From: Pedobacter steynii
GTDB taxonomy: Bacteria; Bacteroidota; Bacteroidia; Sphingobacteriales; Sphingobacteriaceae
Direction of reading: 5' to 3'
DNA length: 64,000 bases
Assembly: GCF_001721645.1 (NCBI RefSeq)
Contig: NZ_CP017141.1
Coordinates: 2,418,001-2,482,000 of the forward strand
Positions 21,813-31,378 of this stretch are shown here, piece after piece (the stretch's first letter is position 1; each line of letters begins with the position of its first letter). The notes below the pieces were generated by a model. It did no database searches. It saw only the letters and a program-made list of their open reading frames with translations, and was not told the origin of the DNA. A program made the position numbers and the translations under genes.

Positions 21813-22796
21813 TCATTGAACCAATAGATTACAGCCTCTGATATCGGCATTGTCAAACCGGCCCAATACTTCAAAGGATCCATCAGGAAATAAACGGCCA
21901 AGATCTTGTGTAGCGATAAAAGAGCAGGAGTTAACATTTGCGAGGTCAATAACATTGATCCCGCCACTACGGTTATTGCTAAGCAAAGTTAAAGGGTCAT
22001 TGGTATCTCTCAGGTAAATTTTCATCCATGGCGGACAATCAAAAATGCCCTTGCCCTTGGAGTACGCCTGAGAAAGGAGCTCGGTCATACCATATTCACT
22101 ATGGATATCGGTTATTCCAAAACCATCTTGTAAAAGCTGATGTAATTCTTCTCTTACCATTTCTTTTCTTTTTCCTTTCATTCCGCCCGTTTCCATAACT
22201 ACCAGTTGAGGGAAATCAATCTGATATTTTTCGATGAAATCAAGTAGGGCATAGGTTACTCCGATGAGAATGGTTTTTTGACCCGCAGCTTTTAGTTGAT
22301 CCAATTTTTGATATAGTTCTTCATGGTTATGAAGAAAGTACCCGCTGTCCTGATGTTTGCTCTCCCTTATCAGGGAATCCACCATGTAAATTAAAGAAGA
22401 GCCGTCACGTTCAAGGTAAGAGGGGAGTAAGGCCAGGAAACAGGTGTTTTCGATCTTCCCGTAAAATTGCTCAAAAGCAAGGGTAAAACTCTGGTCATAG
22501 ATTGAAAGATCGGTAACCAGGTGTTTGCTTTGGATCATCCCTGTAGTACCCGAACTGCTGAATGTGATTTCAACAGGAAGCGTACTACTTAATATTTCAT
22601 GAGTTTTAAAAAAACTGATCGGTAGATAAGGAATTTGTGCGGAATTACTGATCTCTTCAGGCTTAACCCTGAGATGAGAAATGTATTCCTTGTAAATGGA
22701 ACAATTTGAGGCCTGATGTCTGAATACTTTCAGGCAGGTTTCTTCAAACTGCCTGTGATTGCTGATAGAAAATATTTGCTTGATTAAATCCTTCAC
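21813..22796 (-). CDS. LuxE-like acyl-protein synthetase (ANL superfamily)
   Basis: This 327-residue protein has the ANL adenylation motif FSSSGTTG (near residues 80-87) and SEYGMTELLSQAY, the equivalent of the A5 motif. It lacks a full C-terminal ANL domain, as in LuxE-type acyl-protein synthetases/reductase subunits. Family members activate fatty acids or transfer acyl groups to a protein or carrier. No luciferase genes are nearby, so the substrate is unknown. Surface polysaccharide or lipid acylation are possibilities. It is followed by the tyrS terminator. Confidence 0.75.
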   Translation of the reverse strand: MKDLIKQIFSISNHRQFEETCLKVFRHQASNCSIYKEYISHLRVKPEEISNSAQIPYLPISFFKTHEILSSTLPVEITFSSSGTTGMIQSKHLVTDLSIYDQSFTLAFEQFYGKIENTCFLALLPSYLERDGSSLIYMVDSLIRESKHQDSGYFLHNHEELYQKLDQLKAAGQKTILIGVTYALLDFIEKYQIDFPQLVVMETGGMKGKRKEMVREELHQLLQDGFGITDIHSEYGMTELLSQAYSKGKGIFDCPPWMKIYLRDTNDPLTLLSNNRSGGINVIDLANVNSCSFIATQDLGRLFPDGSFEVLGRFDNADIRGCNLLVQ

Positions 22797-22824
22797 CCGG
22801 CAAAAATACAGAAGAATGTTTTAG

Positions 22825-23175
22825 TTAAGCAGTGGTTTTTTTAGATAATACTGCTTTTCTAAAATGATAGCCACAGAAACCACTGATTGCAGCTACGAAA
22901 GCGCCTAGTATGGTGCTAATTATCAGTACCATCCACCATGCCTTGAGGCCTATCATTTCTGCTACCCTCGATGCTAGAAGATGCTGATTAGGGATGCTTT
23001 TAAATAAAGCAAATCCCAACCACAGCAATAGAATTGCAAAAAAGGGAGACCAGAGCGAAATCTTTGCTGTTTTGCCTATAAGTCCGCAGGTTGCAAAAGA
23101 AATTACAACAATAATCCACCAGGGAAGTACCATTTGAAGGAGAAATGAGGCAATAAATATAACTATGAAAACCAT
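22825..23175 (-). CDS. small multi-pass membrane protein of unknown function
   Basis: This is a 116-residue protein with about four hydrophobic segments (around 1-20, 22-33, 38-60 and 80-105) and a basic C terminus. I do not recognise the family. It lies four bases downstream of the penicillin acylase gene and 28 bases upstream of the LuxE-like gene, so all three are probably cotranscribed. Confidence 0.7.
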   Translation of the reverse strand: MVFIVIFIASFLLQMVLPWWIIVVISFATCGLIGKTAKISLWSPFFAILLLWLGFALFKSIPNQHLLASRVAEMIGLKAWWMVLIISTILGAFVAAISGFCGYHFRKAVLSKKTTA

Positions 23176-23179
23176 CGTA

Positions 23180-25615
23180 TTATTTTTTGGTTATTTTTAA
23201 TTGAGAAATTATTTTGGCGTTTGGATCATTTGGAGATTGCATGAAATAAAGATCATACAATTTACCTGCTGCCCAGGTGTCAATCATATCGTCGTAGAAA
23301 CGACTTCCGGGATTGCCGGACTGTCCACCAGGAAATACCCCATGCCCTTTAGGGTTTTTTCCTAATTCTATGACCATTCTCCAGGATGGGCCATTGCTTT
23401 CACTTAAAGCATCAATGGTCATTTTTCCACCGCCAATCAGGAGTGTTTTAGATCCGAATCCGGGTATTTTTGCCAGATGTGGCACATTCGTATGTTTAAC
23501 ATTGGCCCATTCCCATTTTTTGCCGATGGCTCCATATTTTCTTTCCAGGCTATCACAAGTATATTTGAAAGCTTCATTTACCAGGTCAGCCAGAGTTTCT
23601 TTTGCCGGCGTATGGATATTGTCTATCCATTTTGAATTAGGTTCCTTCAATACCAACTGGAGAGAGCGGTCACGGGATGGGAAGCGCATAGGTACATCAT
23701 CAACAGTAAATTCATCTTCCCATATATTGGATTGTAATCTCTTTGTCCATAAGTCAAAAATGCTGGCTGCTAAAGATTTTGCTTCGTAGAATTTATTCCA
23801 CTCCGAAGTGATGCGAAAGGCTTCTTTTTGTGTTGCATTCAATTTACTATGGTCTACCAATCCTAAAATGGCGGGTAGAATATTTTGAGCAAAAATGCTG
23901 TAAGTGTCGGTTTGCATTAAACGGATACTATCTGTCGTCGCCTTGGTCATGGCAGTTAAACGGTCATTAATTCTCTTCCCACGTTCATAAGGACTAAATT
24001 CCCAGTTGATATAATAGGGATAGCTGGGGTCTGTGGAGGATTGATTTGCTGAGCTGACAAAACCTCTTGGCGGATTCTTCACAGTAGGGTTATGCGCTGG
24101 AGGAATCCAACCCTGCCAATCATTTTTAGGATCTGTTCCATCCAGAATAAATTTCCCCTGATCTTTCCACTTTAACGGAAATTTTCCATTTGCCGTAATG
24201 GCAATGTCATTGTCTGCAGAGGCGAATATGAAGTTTTGAGCAGGAGCAGTAAAATAAGTTAATGCCTTGCGGTAATCGTCGTAATTTTTTCCGCGGTTTA
24301 GCAGATAAAAGGTTTTGAGTTCACTTGATTTTTCATGTGCAACCCAGCGAAGGGCGTGACCTACCGGAACATTTTTTGCCTTAGCATAACCAGTTGGCTT
24401 TTGCAGGTATACCACAGGACCATGATGTGTGTAATAAACAGTATCAGTTTCGGGTTTCTCTCCTTTAATTTCAATTTTTTCAAGCCGGGTAGTGGTATTT
24501 TTCCATTGGTTGTTATACCAGTAGCTTTTGTGGGTGTTGTCTTTAAATTTTATCTGATAAAAATCAAGAACATCGGCAGCGACATTGGTTACGCCCCATG
24601 CAATGTTCTGGTTAAAGCCTATAATAATTCCAGGAGCCCCGGGAAGAGATACTCCATAGGAGTTTAATCCGGGAGCATGTAATTGGATCTGATACCAGAT
24701 AGAGGGTAAGGTGAGGTCCAGATGTGGATCATTAGATAAAATTGGCGCACCTGAAAGGGTCTTCGCCCCTGATAATGCCCAGTTATTACTTCCGATTCCT
24801 TCTTCTTTTTGTTTAGTCTTTACTGATCCTGTTAACACTTCGGTGAAAGAGGAAGGAGGAGTTGGAACAGGAAGCGGTTGGAAATCCCATTTTGTTCCTA
24901 CCGGGATGATCGGATCTTCTTTGAAAGGATAATCAGGAAAAAGGTCCTTTACCACCTCAGTCCCAAATTTCTTTCGGATATTGGTCATATAAAATTCATC
25001 AGATCCCATGGCCAGAATAGCCGACATCTGCTTTAACAATAAAGCACACTTTAAAGGTGTCCAGTCTTCCGGTGTAAAGTCTAAAATTTTATATTCGACA
25101 GGTAGTTTTGCAGCAGATAAGGAGTGGATATAGGCGTTGATTCCAGCGGTATAAGCAAGGATCATTTCTTTAGATTTAGGATCAGCCATCATTCCATCCA
25201 ATGATTTTTCTGCTCCATATACCATTCCCATTCTCCGTTGATACCTGTCGACCTCTATGGCTTTCCTTCCAACTACTTCGGATAACCGTCCGGCGGCAAA
25301 TCGGGTTTGAAAATCCATTTGCCATAATCTGTGTTTGGCAGTTACATAACCCTGAGCATAATAAACATCATGATCGTTCTGGGCAAAAATATGAGGAATC
25401 ATGCGATCGTCAAATGCAATGTTGACATTGGCAATCGTCTCTTTCAGCACCAGACTTTTACGTGATTTTACGGTAGCATTCTCGGCATTTTGCCAGAATC
25501 CGGTAAAGGGGTTAAGAAACTTTAATATGGGAGGTGTGTTTCCGAATTTTGTATTCAATGCATAAGCTAACAGGATCGGGATTACAATGCAAATCAGGGC
25601 TTTTATTTTATTCAT
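23180..25615 (-). CDS. penicillin acylase family Ntn-hydrolase
   Basis: This 811-residue protein has an N-terminal membrane anchor or signal segment (IKALICIVIPILLAYAL). The precursor has the alpha/beta layout of penicillin G acylase, cephalosporin acylase and AHL acylases. The self-cleavage site is GIGSNNWALSG, so Ser276 would become the N-terminal nucleophile of the beta chain, and the oxyanion region and NDPHL follow. Substrates of this family include beta-lactam side chains, acyl-homoserine lactones and other amides; this one cannot be assigned. An in-frame GTG at 25687 would extend it by 24 residues, but the ATG at 25615 sits directly before the signal segment. Confidence 0.9.
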   Translation of the reverse strand: MNKIKALICIVIPILLAYALNTKFGNTPPILKFLNPFTGFWQNAENATVKSRKSLVLKETIANVNIAFDDRMIPHIFAQNDHDVYYAQGYVTAKHRLWQMDFQTRFAAGRLSEVVGRKAIEVDRYQRRMGMVYGAEKSLDGMMADPKSKEMILAYTAGINAYIHSLSAAKLPVEYKILDFTPEDWTPLKCALLLKQMSAILAMGSDEFYMTNIRKKFGTEVVKDLFPDYPFKEDPIIPVGTKWDFQPLPVPTPPSSFTEVLTGSVKTKQKEEGIGSNNWALSGAKTLSGAPILSNDPHLDLTLPSIWYQIQLHAPGLNSYGVSLPGAPGIIIGFNQNIAWGVTNVAADVLDFYQIKFKDNTHKSYWYNNQWKNTTTRLEKIEIKGEKPETDTVYYTHHGPVVYLQKPTGYAKAKNVPVGHALRWVAHEKSSELKTFYLLNRGKNYDDYRKALTYFTAPAQNFIFASADNDIAITANGKFPLKWKDQGKFILDGTDPKNDWQGWIPPAHNPTVKNPPRGFVSSANQSSTDPSYPYYINWEFSPYERGKRINDRLTAMTKATTDSIRLMQTDTYSIFAQNILPAILGLVDHSKLNATQKEAFRITSEWNKFYEAKSLAASIFDLWTKRLQSNIWEDEFTVDDVPMRFPSRDRSLQLVLKEPNSKWIDNIHTPAKETLADLVNEAFKYTCDSLERKYGAIGKKWEWANVKHTNVPHLAKIPGFGSKTLLIGGGKMTIDALSESNGPSWRMVIELGKNPKGHGVFPGGQSGNPGSRFYDDMIDTWAAGKLYDLYFMQSPNDPNAKIISQLKITKK

Positions 25616-25749
25616 CATAATTGAATTAAAGGTACGCTTTATCTTATCAATTAAAGAGCTCAGTTTTTGGTTTCTGCAATTTAACACAAAACTTAATTCG
25701 TTTAAAATGAAAATTAGATTTTGTCAATTAAATAACTAGCAGAATGCAG

Positions 25750-25780
25750 TTTGGATAATTAAAAAATTGTATTAAATTTA
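25750..25780 (+). promoter_or_regulatory. Bacteroidota-type promoter for the TonB receptor
   Basis: TTTG (25750-25753), exactly 19 bases, then TAAATTTA (25773-25780) matches the Bacteroidota promoter with one mismatch at the last base. The expected transcript start lies about 28 bases before the receptor ATG. Confidence 0.6.
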
Positions 25781-25813
25781 AGATAAAATTAACCAAATAT
25801 AAAATTCTAACGT

Positions 25814-28699
25814 ATGATCAAAACTTTTACAAAAGCAATCTTCACGTTTTTACTGTTCTTTGTTACTGCTGCAGTAGCACAAGCACAAAACGTCGTCATT
25901 AGTGGGACAGTGACCGATAAACTCACTAAAGAACCAATACCAGGTGTTGGGATTACAGTCAAAGGCACTACTGCAGGCACGGCTACTGATAACGCTGGAA
26001 AATATAATTTCAGTACTTCACAGAAAGCACCTTTTACATTAGTGATTTCTTATTTAGGTTATATTTCGGTTGAAAAGCAAATTACCGGAAATACGTCTAA
26101 TTTAGATGTGGAGCTGGAACAAACTGCAATTCTGGGACAGGAAGTTGTTATTTCTGCGTCGAGAACTCCTGAAAAGATTCTGGAATCGCCGGTATCTGTG
26201 GAGCGGTTGGGCGCTGCTGCAATTAAAGAGGTCGCAGCACCTTCTTTTTATGATGCATTGAACAATATGAAAGGGGTGGAAATCAGCACTCAGAGTTTAA
26301 CCTTTAAATCTATCAATACCAGAGGTTTTAACTCAAATGGAAATACCAGATTTAATCAATATGTAGATGGGATGGATAATCAGGCTCCCGGCCTGAATTT
26401 CTCTGTTGGTAATATTGTTGGGGTAAATGATCTTGATGTAGACAATGTTGAGTTATTACCGGGTGCTTCTTCTGCTTTATATGGTGCGGGGGGGATCAGT
26501 GGTACGATGTTGATCACTTCTAAAAATCCTTATGATTATCAAGGTGCAAGTTTTCAGTACAAAAGAGGAATTAACCATGTGAATGACAATACCAGCGATA
26601 CGCAGCCATTTAATCAGCTGGATGTGCGTATGGCAAAATCATGGAACAATAAATTTGCTGTTAAAGGTACTTTCTCCTTTATGCAGGCCGAAGACTGGCA
26701 TGCCAATAACTTCAGCAATTTTGACCGTGCTGCCCGCCAGGCTAAGTCTGGAGATAGAAACTCTGATCCCAATTATGATGGGATCAATAGTTATGGCGAT
26801 GAAGTAAGTCAGAACATGAGAAATGTTGCTCAGGCTGTTGTTAATGCCGGTACTTCAGGTTTTGTACAGCAGGCATTAGGCTTATCCGGACCCCCAACAG
26901 CTGCTCAGATTGCTGCTTTCAGGTCTAATCCAGCTGGAAATGCGGCATTGATGGGCTTCCTAAGCACAGATCCACGGTTCAGACCATTCACTGCTGGTTT
27001 AAATACACCAGGGTTGCTGCCTGATCAGAATGTTTCCAGAACAGGGTATGAGGAGGTAAATCTGGTTGATTATAAAACTCAGTCGTTGAAAGCTTCCGGC
27101 GCTTTACATTATAGATTTACCCCTACAATAGAGGCGGTGGCTCAGGCGAACTGGGGAACGGGAACTTCTGTGTATACCGGCTCAGATCGTTATTCGTTGC
27201 GTAATTTTAACATCGGACAATATAAACTGGAACTAAAAGGTCAGGATTTCTTCTTAAAGGGATATACTACTCAGGAGCGTTCCGGAGATTCTTATATTTC
27301 TTCTATTCTGGGTAGTTACATTAACGAGAAGTCAAAGAAATCAACAGATTGGTTTCCTCAGTATGTAGGAAATTATGTTGGTGCACGTGCTGTGGGGGCA
27401 AATGATGCAGCGGCGCATGCAGCGGCAAGAGCTGCTGCCAATCAGGGAAGATTTGAACCCGGATCAGCTCAATACGAGGCTGCTAAAGATGAAATCATGA
27501 ATACAACCATCGCCAGTACTGACTTTAAAAAAGGCATTTATGGTGCTAAATTCAATGATAAAACCAATTTATACCACTATGAAGGAATGTACAACTTCAG
27601 TAATGTGTTGAATAATGTAGTGGAATTCCAGCTTGGTTCTTCTTACCGTATTTATCAATTGAGATCTGGCGGTACTATCTTTAATGATCTAAATCAAAAA
27701 ATTGACATTAATGAATATGGTGCTTTTGCTCAATTGGGTAAGAAATTATTCAATGATAAAGTTAAGCTGACTGTGTCTGGTCGTTATGATAAAAGCACAA
27801 ATTTTGAAGGTCGTTTTACTCCAAGGGTAACAGGAGTATTTACAGTTGCACCTAACAATAATATCCGTTTATCTTATCAGACAGGATACCGAAATCCTAC
27901 TACACAAAATCAATATATAGATTTATCTGTTGGCGGAGGTTCTCAAAGATTAATAGGTGGATTACCTGAGAGTCTTGAAAACTATAAACTTTATACCAAT
28001 AAGCCTTATACTGACGTGAGTTATCGTGCCTTCCTGGCTTCAGCTTCAGCAGGTGCACCGAATCCGGCATTATTGCAGCAATATACTTTCGATGCTAAGG
28101 GAGTTGTTCCGGAAAGTGTGCAGGCTTATGAAGTTGGTTACAAAGGGTTATTAGGACCTAAGTTCCTGATTGATGCTTATGCTTACTATAACATGTATAA
28201 AAACTTCATTACTGCTGTAGATGTTTATCAGGGTAATGCAGATGGTTCTTTCACTAAATTTGGTGTTCCTGTAAACGCTACCGGCGAGGTAAAAGCGTAT
28301 GGTGCTGCCTTAGGAATAGATTATTTATTAGGTAAATTTAACCTGAGTGGTAACGTTTCTTATAATGAGATCGGCGATCTTCCTTCTGGTTATATCAATG
28401 ATTTCAACACACCTAAATACCGTTATAACCTGGGATTGGGAAATAAAGAGATCATCAAAAACGTAGGTTTCAACGTAGCCTGGCGCTGGCAGGATAAATT
28501 CTATTGGAATTCATCCTTTGCTTCGGGAGAAGTTCCTGCTTACAGCACACTTGATGCACAAATCAACCTGAAAGTACCTTCAGTAAATTCTATGATTAAA
28601 ATCGGCGGATCAAACGTGTTGAATAAATACTATTTCACTTCTTATGGTAATCCTTCTGTTGGAGCACTGTATTACGTGTCCTATACTTTTAATCCCTAG
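25814..28699 (+). CDS. TonB-dependent outer-membrane receptor with CarboxypepD_reg-like domain
   Basis: This 961-residue protein has a signal peptide (cleavage after AQAQ near 25), a carboxypeptidase-regulatory-like domain (about 28-110, ISGTVTDKLTKEPIPG), a plug domain (about 120-235; YGAGGISGTMLITSK) and a 22-strand-type barrel. TonB/ExbB-energised receptors of this type import siderophores, vitamins or glycans. No SusD-like lipoprotein is adjacent, so it is not a standard SusCD pair, and the substrate is unknown. It has its own promoter and terminator and is monocistronic. It ends YTFNP rather than in the more usual aromatic residue. Confidence 0.92.
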   Translation: MIKTFTKAIFTFLLFFVTAAVAQAQNVVISGTVTDKLTKEPIPGVGITVKGTTAGTATDNAGKYNFSTSQKAPFTLVISYLGYISVEKQITGNTSNLDVELEQTAILGQEVVISASRTPEKILESPVSVERLGAAAIKEVAAPSFYDALNNMKGVEISTQSLTFKSINTRGFNSNGNTRFNQYVDGMDNQAPGLNFSVGNIVGVNDLDVDNVELLPGASSALYGAGGISGTMLITSKNPYDYQGASFQYKRGINHVNDNTSDTQPFNQLDVRMAKSWNNKFAVKGTFSFMQAEDWHANNFSNFDRAARQAKSGDRNSDPNYDGINSYGDEVSQNMRNVAQAVVNAGTSGFVQQALGLSGPPTAAQIAAFRSNPAGNAALMGFLSTDPRFRPFTAGLNTPGLLPDQNVSRTGYEEVNLVDYKTQSLKASGALHYRFTPTIEAVAQANWGTGTSVYTGSDRYSLRNFNIGQYKLELKGQDFFLKGYTTQERSGDSYISSILGSYINEKSKKSTDWFPQYVGNYVGARAVGANDAAAHAAARAAANQGRFEPGSAQYEAAKDEIMNTTIASTDFKKGIYGAKFNDKTNLYHYEGMYNFSNVLNNVVEFQLGSSYRIYQLRSGGTIFNDLNQKIDINEYGAFAQLGKKLFNDKVKLTVSGRYDKSTNFEGRFTPRVTGVFTVAPNNNIRLSYQTGYRNPTTQNQYIDLSVGGGSQRLIGGLPESLENYKLYTNKPYTDVSYRAFLASASAGAPNPALLQQYTFDAKGVVPESVQAYEVGYKGLLGPKFLIDAYAYYNMYKNFITAVDVYQGNADGSFTKFGVPVNATGEVKAYGAALGIDYLLGKFNLSGNVSYNEIGDLPSGYINDFNTPKYRYNLGLGNKEIIKNVGFNVAWRWQDKFYWNSSFASGEVPAYSTLDAQINLKVPSVNSMIKIGGSNVLNKYYFTSYGNPSVGALYYVSYTFNP

Positions 28700-28720
28700 G
28701 GATCTCTCTGCGTAAACGAT

Positions 28721-28752
28721 AAAAAGCCCCGGCCTTCAAACCGGGGCTTTTT
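28721..28752 (+). terminator. terminator after the TonB receptor
   Basis: AAAAAGCCCCGG pairs perfectly with CCGGGGCTTTTT across an eight-base loop. Confidence 0.9.
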
Positions 28753-28881
28753 GTTGGGTAAACCTATCGCTTCCAATGGAAAAGCTGTAAAATAATCCTT
28801 TGCTTTTCATATAAATTTTAACACCTTAGTTGTACAAATTACACGATCTAGGGATCCGCTATTTTTACTTAAACGATTTTC

Positions 28882-31353
28882 ATGGAAGAACAAAACGAAC
28901 ACGGGAAAGAAATAAAGAATGATGGCAAAATTCAGGAAATTGTTGAAGAGACAGTACAACATTTAAATAATCCTGTTACTGACCTCAAGCCTATTGTTAA
29001 GAAATACCTCTCAGCAGTGCAAAAGGTTAAGAAAGATGGAAATAAGTTTTATTTTTCCGATGGTGATGCAAGGGTTGAGATCAGAGTGGTGAGTGATGAG
29101 ATCATTCGGGTCAGACTGGCACCGCATGGTGTTTTTTTGGATGATTTTTCTTATGCCGTTCCGGTAGTCGATCAGAAGGTAACTACTTTTAAGATGGAAG
29201 AGCAGGATGATTATTATGCGATCTCCACCAATACGATTACCTGCAAGATTAGAAAGAACGATTTTCACATCTCTTTTACGGAAAACCTAAGCCAGATGGT
29301 TATGAGCGAAGATGAATCGCCAATGCACTGGGAAGAAAATATAGAATTTGGGGGCTATTATGTTTATGCCACAAAAAAATGCCTGCCTGAAGAAAATTTC
29401 TTTGGTTTAGGTGATAAGTCAGGAAATATGAACCTTCGGGGACGTCATTTTCAGAACTGGAATACAGATGCTTATTCTTTTGGATGGGATCAGGATCCTC
29501 TGTACAGGACTATTCCCTTTTATCTGGGGGTGCATCAACAGGCTGCATATGGAATTTTCTTTGACAATACGTTTCGCTCTTATTTTGATTTTGGAAAAGA
29601 AGACCATCAAAAGACCAGTTTCTGGGCTGATGGAGGAGAACTGCAATACTATTACATTCATGGTCCACACATGATGGATGTGGTAAAAAGATACCAGACG
29701 CTTACAGGTACCCACCCTATGCCTCCTAAATGGGCACTGGGATATCACCAATGCCGTTGGAGTTATTATCCTGAAAAGAAGGTGAAAGAAATTGCCGATG
29801 GATTCAGGTCCAGAAATATCCCATGTGATGCAATCTATCTGGATATTGATTATATGGATGGTTACCGTTGCTTTACCTGGAATAAGAACTATTTCCCGGA
29901 TCCTAAAAGAATGATTAAGGAACTGGCTAATGATGGTTTTAAAACTGTTGTCATGATTGATCCGGGAATTAAAGTGGACGATAATTACTGGGTATTTAAA
30001 GAAGGTAAGGAGAACAATTATTTCTGCAGAAGGAGTGATGATTACTTTATGGAAGGTCATGTTTGGCCGGGAAGATGCCAGTTCCCGGATTTTACCAATC
30101 CAACAGTAAGAGAGTGGTGGGGAAATCTATATAAGGAGCTGGTAGATATTGGTGTGGCTGGTGTATGGAATGACATGAATGAGCCGGCTGTATTTGGTGC
30201 AGGAACATTTCCTAATGATGTAAGGCATAATTTTGATGGCTATCGCGGATCACATCGTAAAGCGCACAATGTATACGGAATGCAGATGGTACGTTCTACT
30301 TACGACGGCTTGAAAAAACTCATGCGTAATAAACGTCCTTTTACCATTACGCGTGCCGGCTACTCCGGAATGCAAAGGTATGGTTGTGTATGGACAGGTG
30401 ATAATGTGGCAACCTGGGAACATTTAAAAATTGGAAATATCCAGTGTCAGCGAATGTCGGTTTCAGGAGTTCCTTTCTGTGGAACTGACATCGGAGGCTT
30501 TAGCGGAGAACCAGATGCAGAATTGTTTACCCGATGGATTCAACTCGGTACTTTCTCCCCGTTTATGCGTGCGCACTCTGCCGGAGATACAGCCGAAAGA
30601 GAACCATGGAGCTTCGGTGAGCCCTATACCAGTATCAACAGAACATATATCGAGCTTCGGTATCGTTTAATGCCTTATTTATATTCTGTTTTCTGGGAGC
30701 ATCACCGTTATGGGTTTCCAATCCTTAGACCTTTAGTTATGCTTGAACAGGAAAATGTGAGCAATCACTTCCGTCAGGATGAATTTACCTTTGGGGATAA
30801 AATCCTGGTTTGCCCGGTTTTGGAACAAGGAGCTACTTCACGCCTGGTGTATCTGCCCAAAGGGAAATGGTACAACTTTTGGACACATGAGGTCCTGACT
30901 GGTGAAAGCGAACATAATATTCAGGCAGCATTGGATCATATGCCTTTATTTGTACGTGCCGGATCTGTGATTCCTGAATATCCGGTAATGCAATATGTAG
31001 GAGAGAAAAATGTAGATGAAGTATTATTGAATATCTATTATTCTGATTATGAGGTGAATTCTTTCCTTTACGAAGATCATGGCGATACTTTTGCTTATGA
31101 ACAGGATATCTATTCCGAGAAAAAATTCAGCGTTAAAGGGGATAAAAAAAGATTGACCATTGAGCAGGGAGTGGACGGACTTTATACACCTAATTATGAA
31201 CTGTACAATTATAACATTATAGGGGTTCCTTTTAAAGTGAGTAAAATCACCGTAGATGAGAAGGACGTGACAGACTTTTATATGGATGAGCGCAATTGTT
31301 TACGCTTTAAGTCCAATAAGAATTTTATGACAATTAAGGTATACGGTGAATAA
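28882..31353 (+). CDS. glycoside hydrolase family 31 alpha-glucosidase
   Basis: This 823-residue protein has no signal peptide and is probably cytoplasmic. After an acidic 45-residue leader come the N-terminal beta-sandwich, the (beta/alpha)8 barrel and C-terminal beta domains. The nucleophile is Asp431 in GVWNDMNEP, and the acid/base is Asp507 in WTGDN. RAHSAGDTAEREPWSFG is also typical. GH31 enzymes release glucose from alpha-1,4 or alpha-1,6 glucans. Its place 25 bases upstream of glgB points to glycogen or maltodextrin turnover. Alternative GH31 activities (for example alpha-xylosidase) cannot be excluded. Confidence 0.93.
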   Translation: MEEQNEHGKEIKNDGKIQEIVEETVQHLNNPVTDLKPIVKKYLSAVQKVKKDGNKFYFSDGDARVEIRVVSDEIIRVRLAPHGVFLDDFSYAVPVVDQKVTTFKMEEQDDYYAISTNTITCKIRKNDFHISFTENLSQMVMSEDESPMHWEENIEFGGYYVYATKKCLPEENFFGLGDKSGNMNLRGRHFQNWNTDAYSFGWDQDPLYRTIPFYLGVHQQAAYGIFFDNTFRSYFDFGKEDHQKTSFWADGGELQYYYIHGPHMMDVVKRYQTLTGTHPMPPKWALGYHQCRWSYYPEKKVKEIADGFRSRNIPCDAIYLDIDYMDGYRCFTWNKNYFPDPKRMIKELANDGFKTVVMIDPGIKVDDNYWVFKEGKENNYFCRRSDDYFMEGHVWPGRCQFPDFTNPTVREWWGNLYKELVDIGVAGVWNDMNEPAVFGAGTFPNDVRHNFDGYRGSHRKAHNVYGMQMVRSTYDGLKKLMRNKRPFTITRAGYSGMQRYGCVWTGDNVATWEHLKIGNIQCQRMSVSGVPFCGTDIGGFSGEPDAELFTRWIQLGTFSPFMRAHSAGDTAEREPWSFGEPYTSINRTYIELRYRLMPYLYSVFWEHHRYGFPILRPLVMLEQENVSNHFRQDEFTFGDKILVCPVLEQGATSRLVYLPKGKWYNFWTHEVLTGESEHNIQAALDHMPLFVRAGSVIPEYPVMQYVGEKNVDEVLLNIYYSDYEVNSFLYEDHGDTFAYEQDIYSEKKFSVKGDKKRLTIEQGVDGLYTPNYELYNYNIIGVPFKVSKITVDEKDVTDFYMDERNCLRFKSNKNFMTIKVYGE

Positions 31354-31378
31354 TGTAAACTAGTTAAAATCATTTTTA

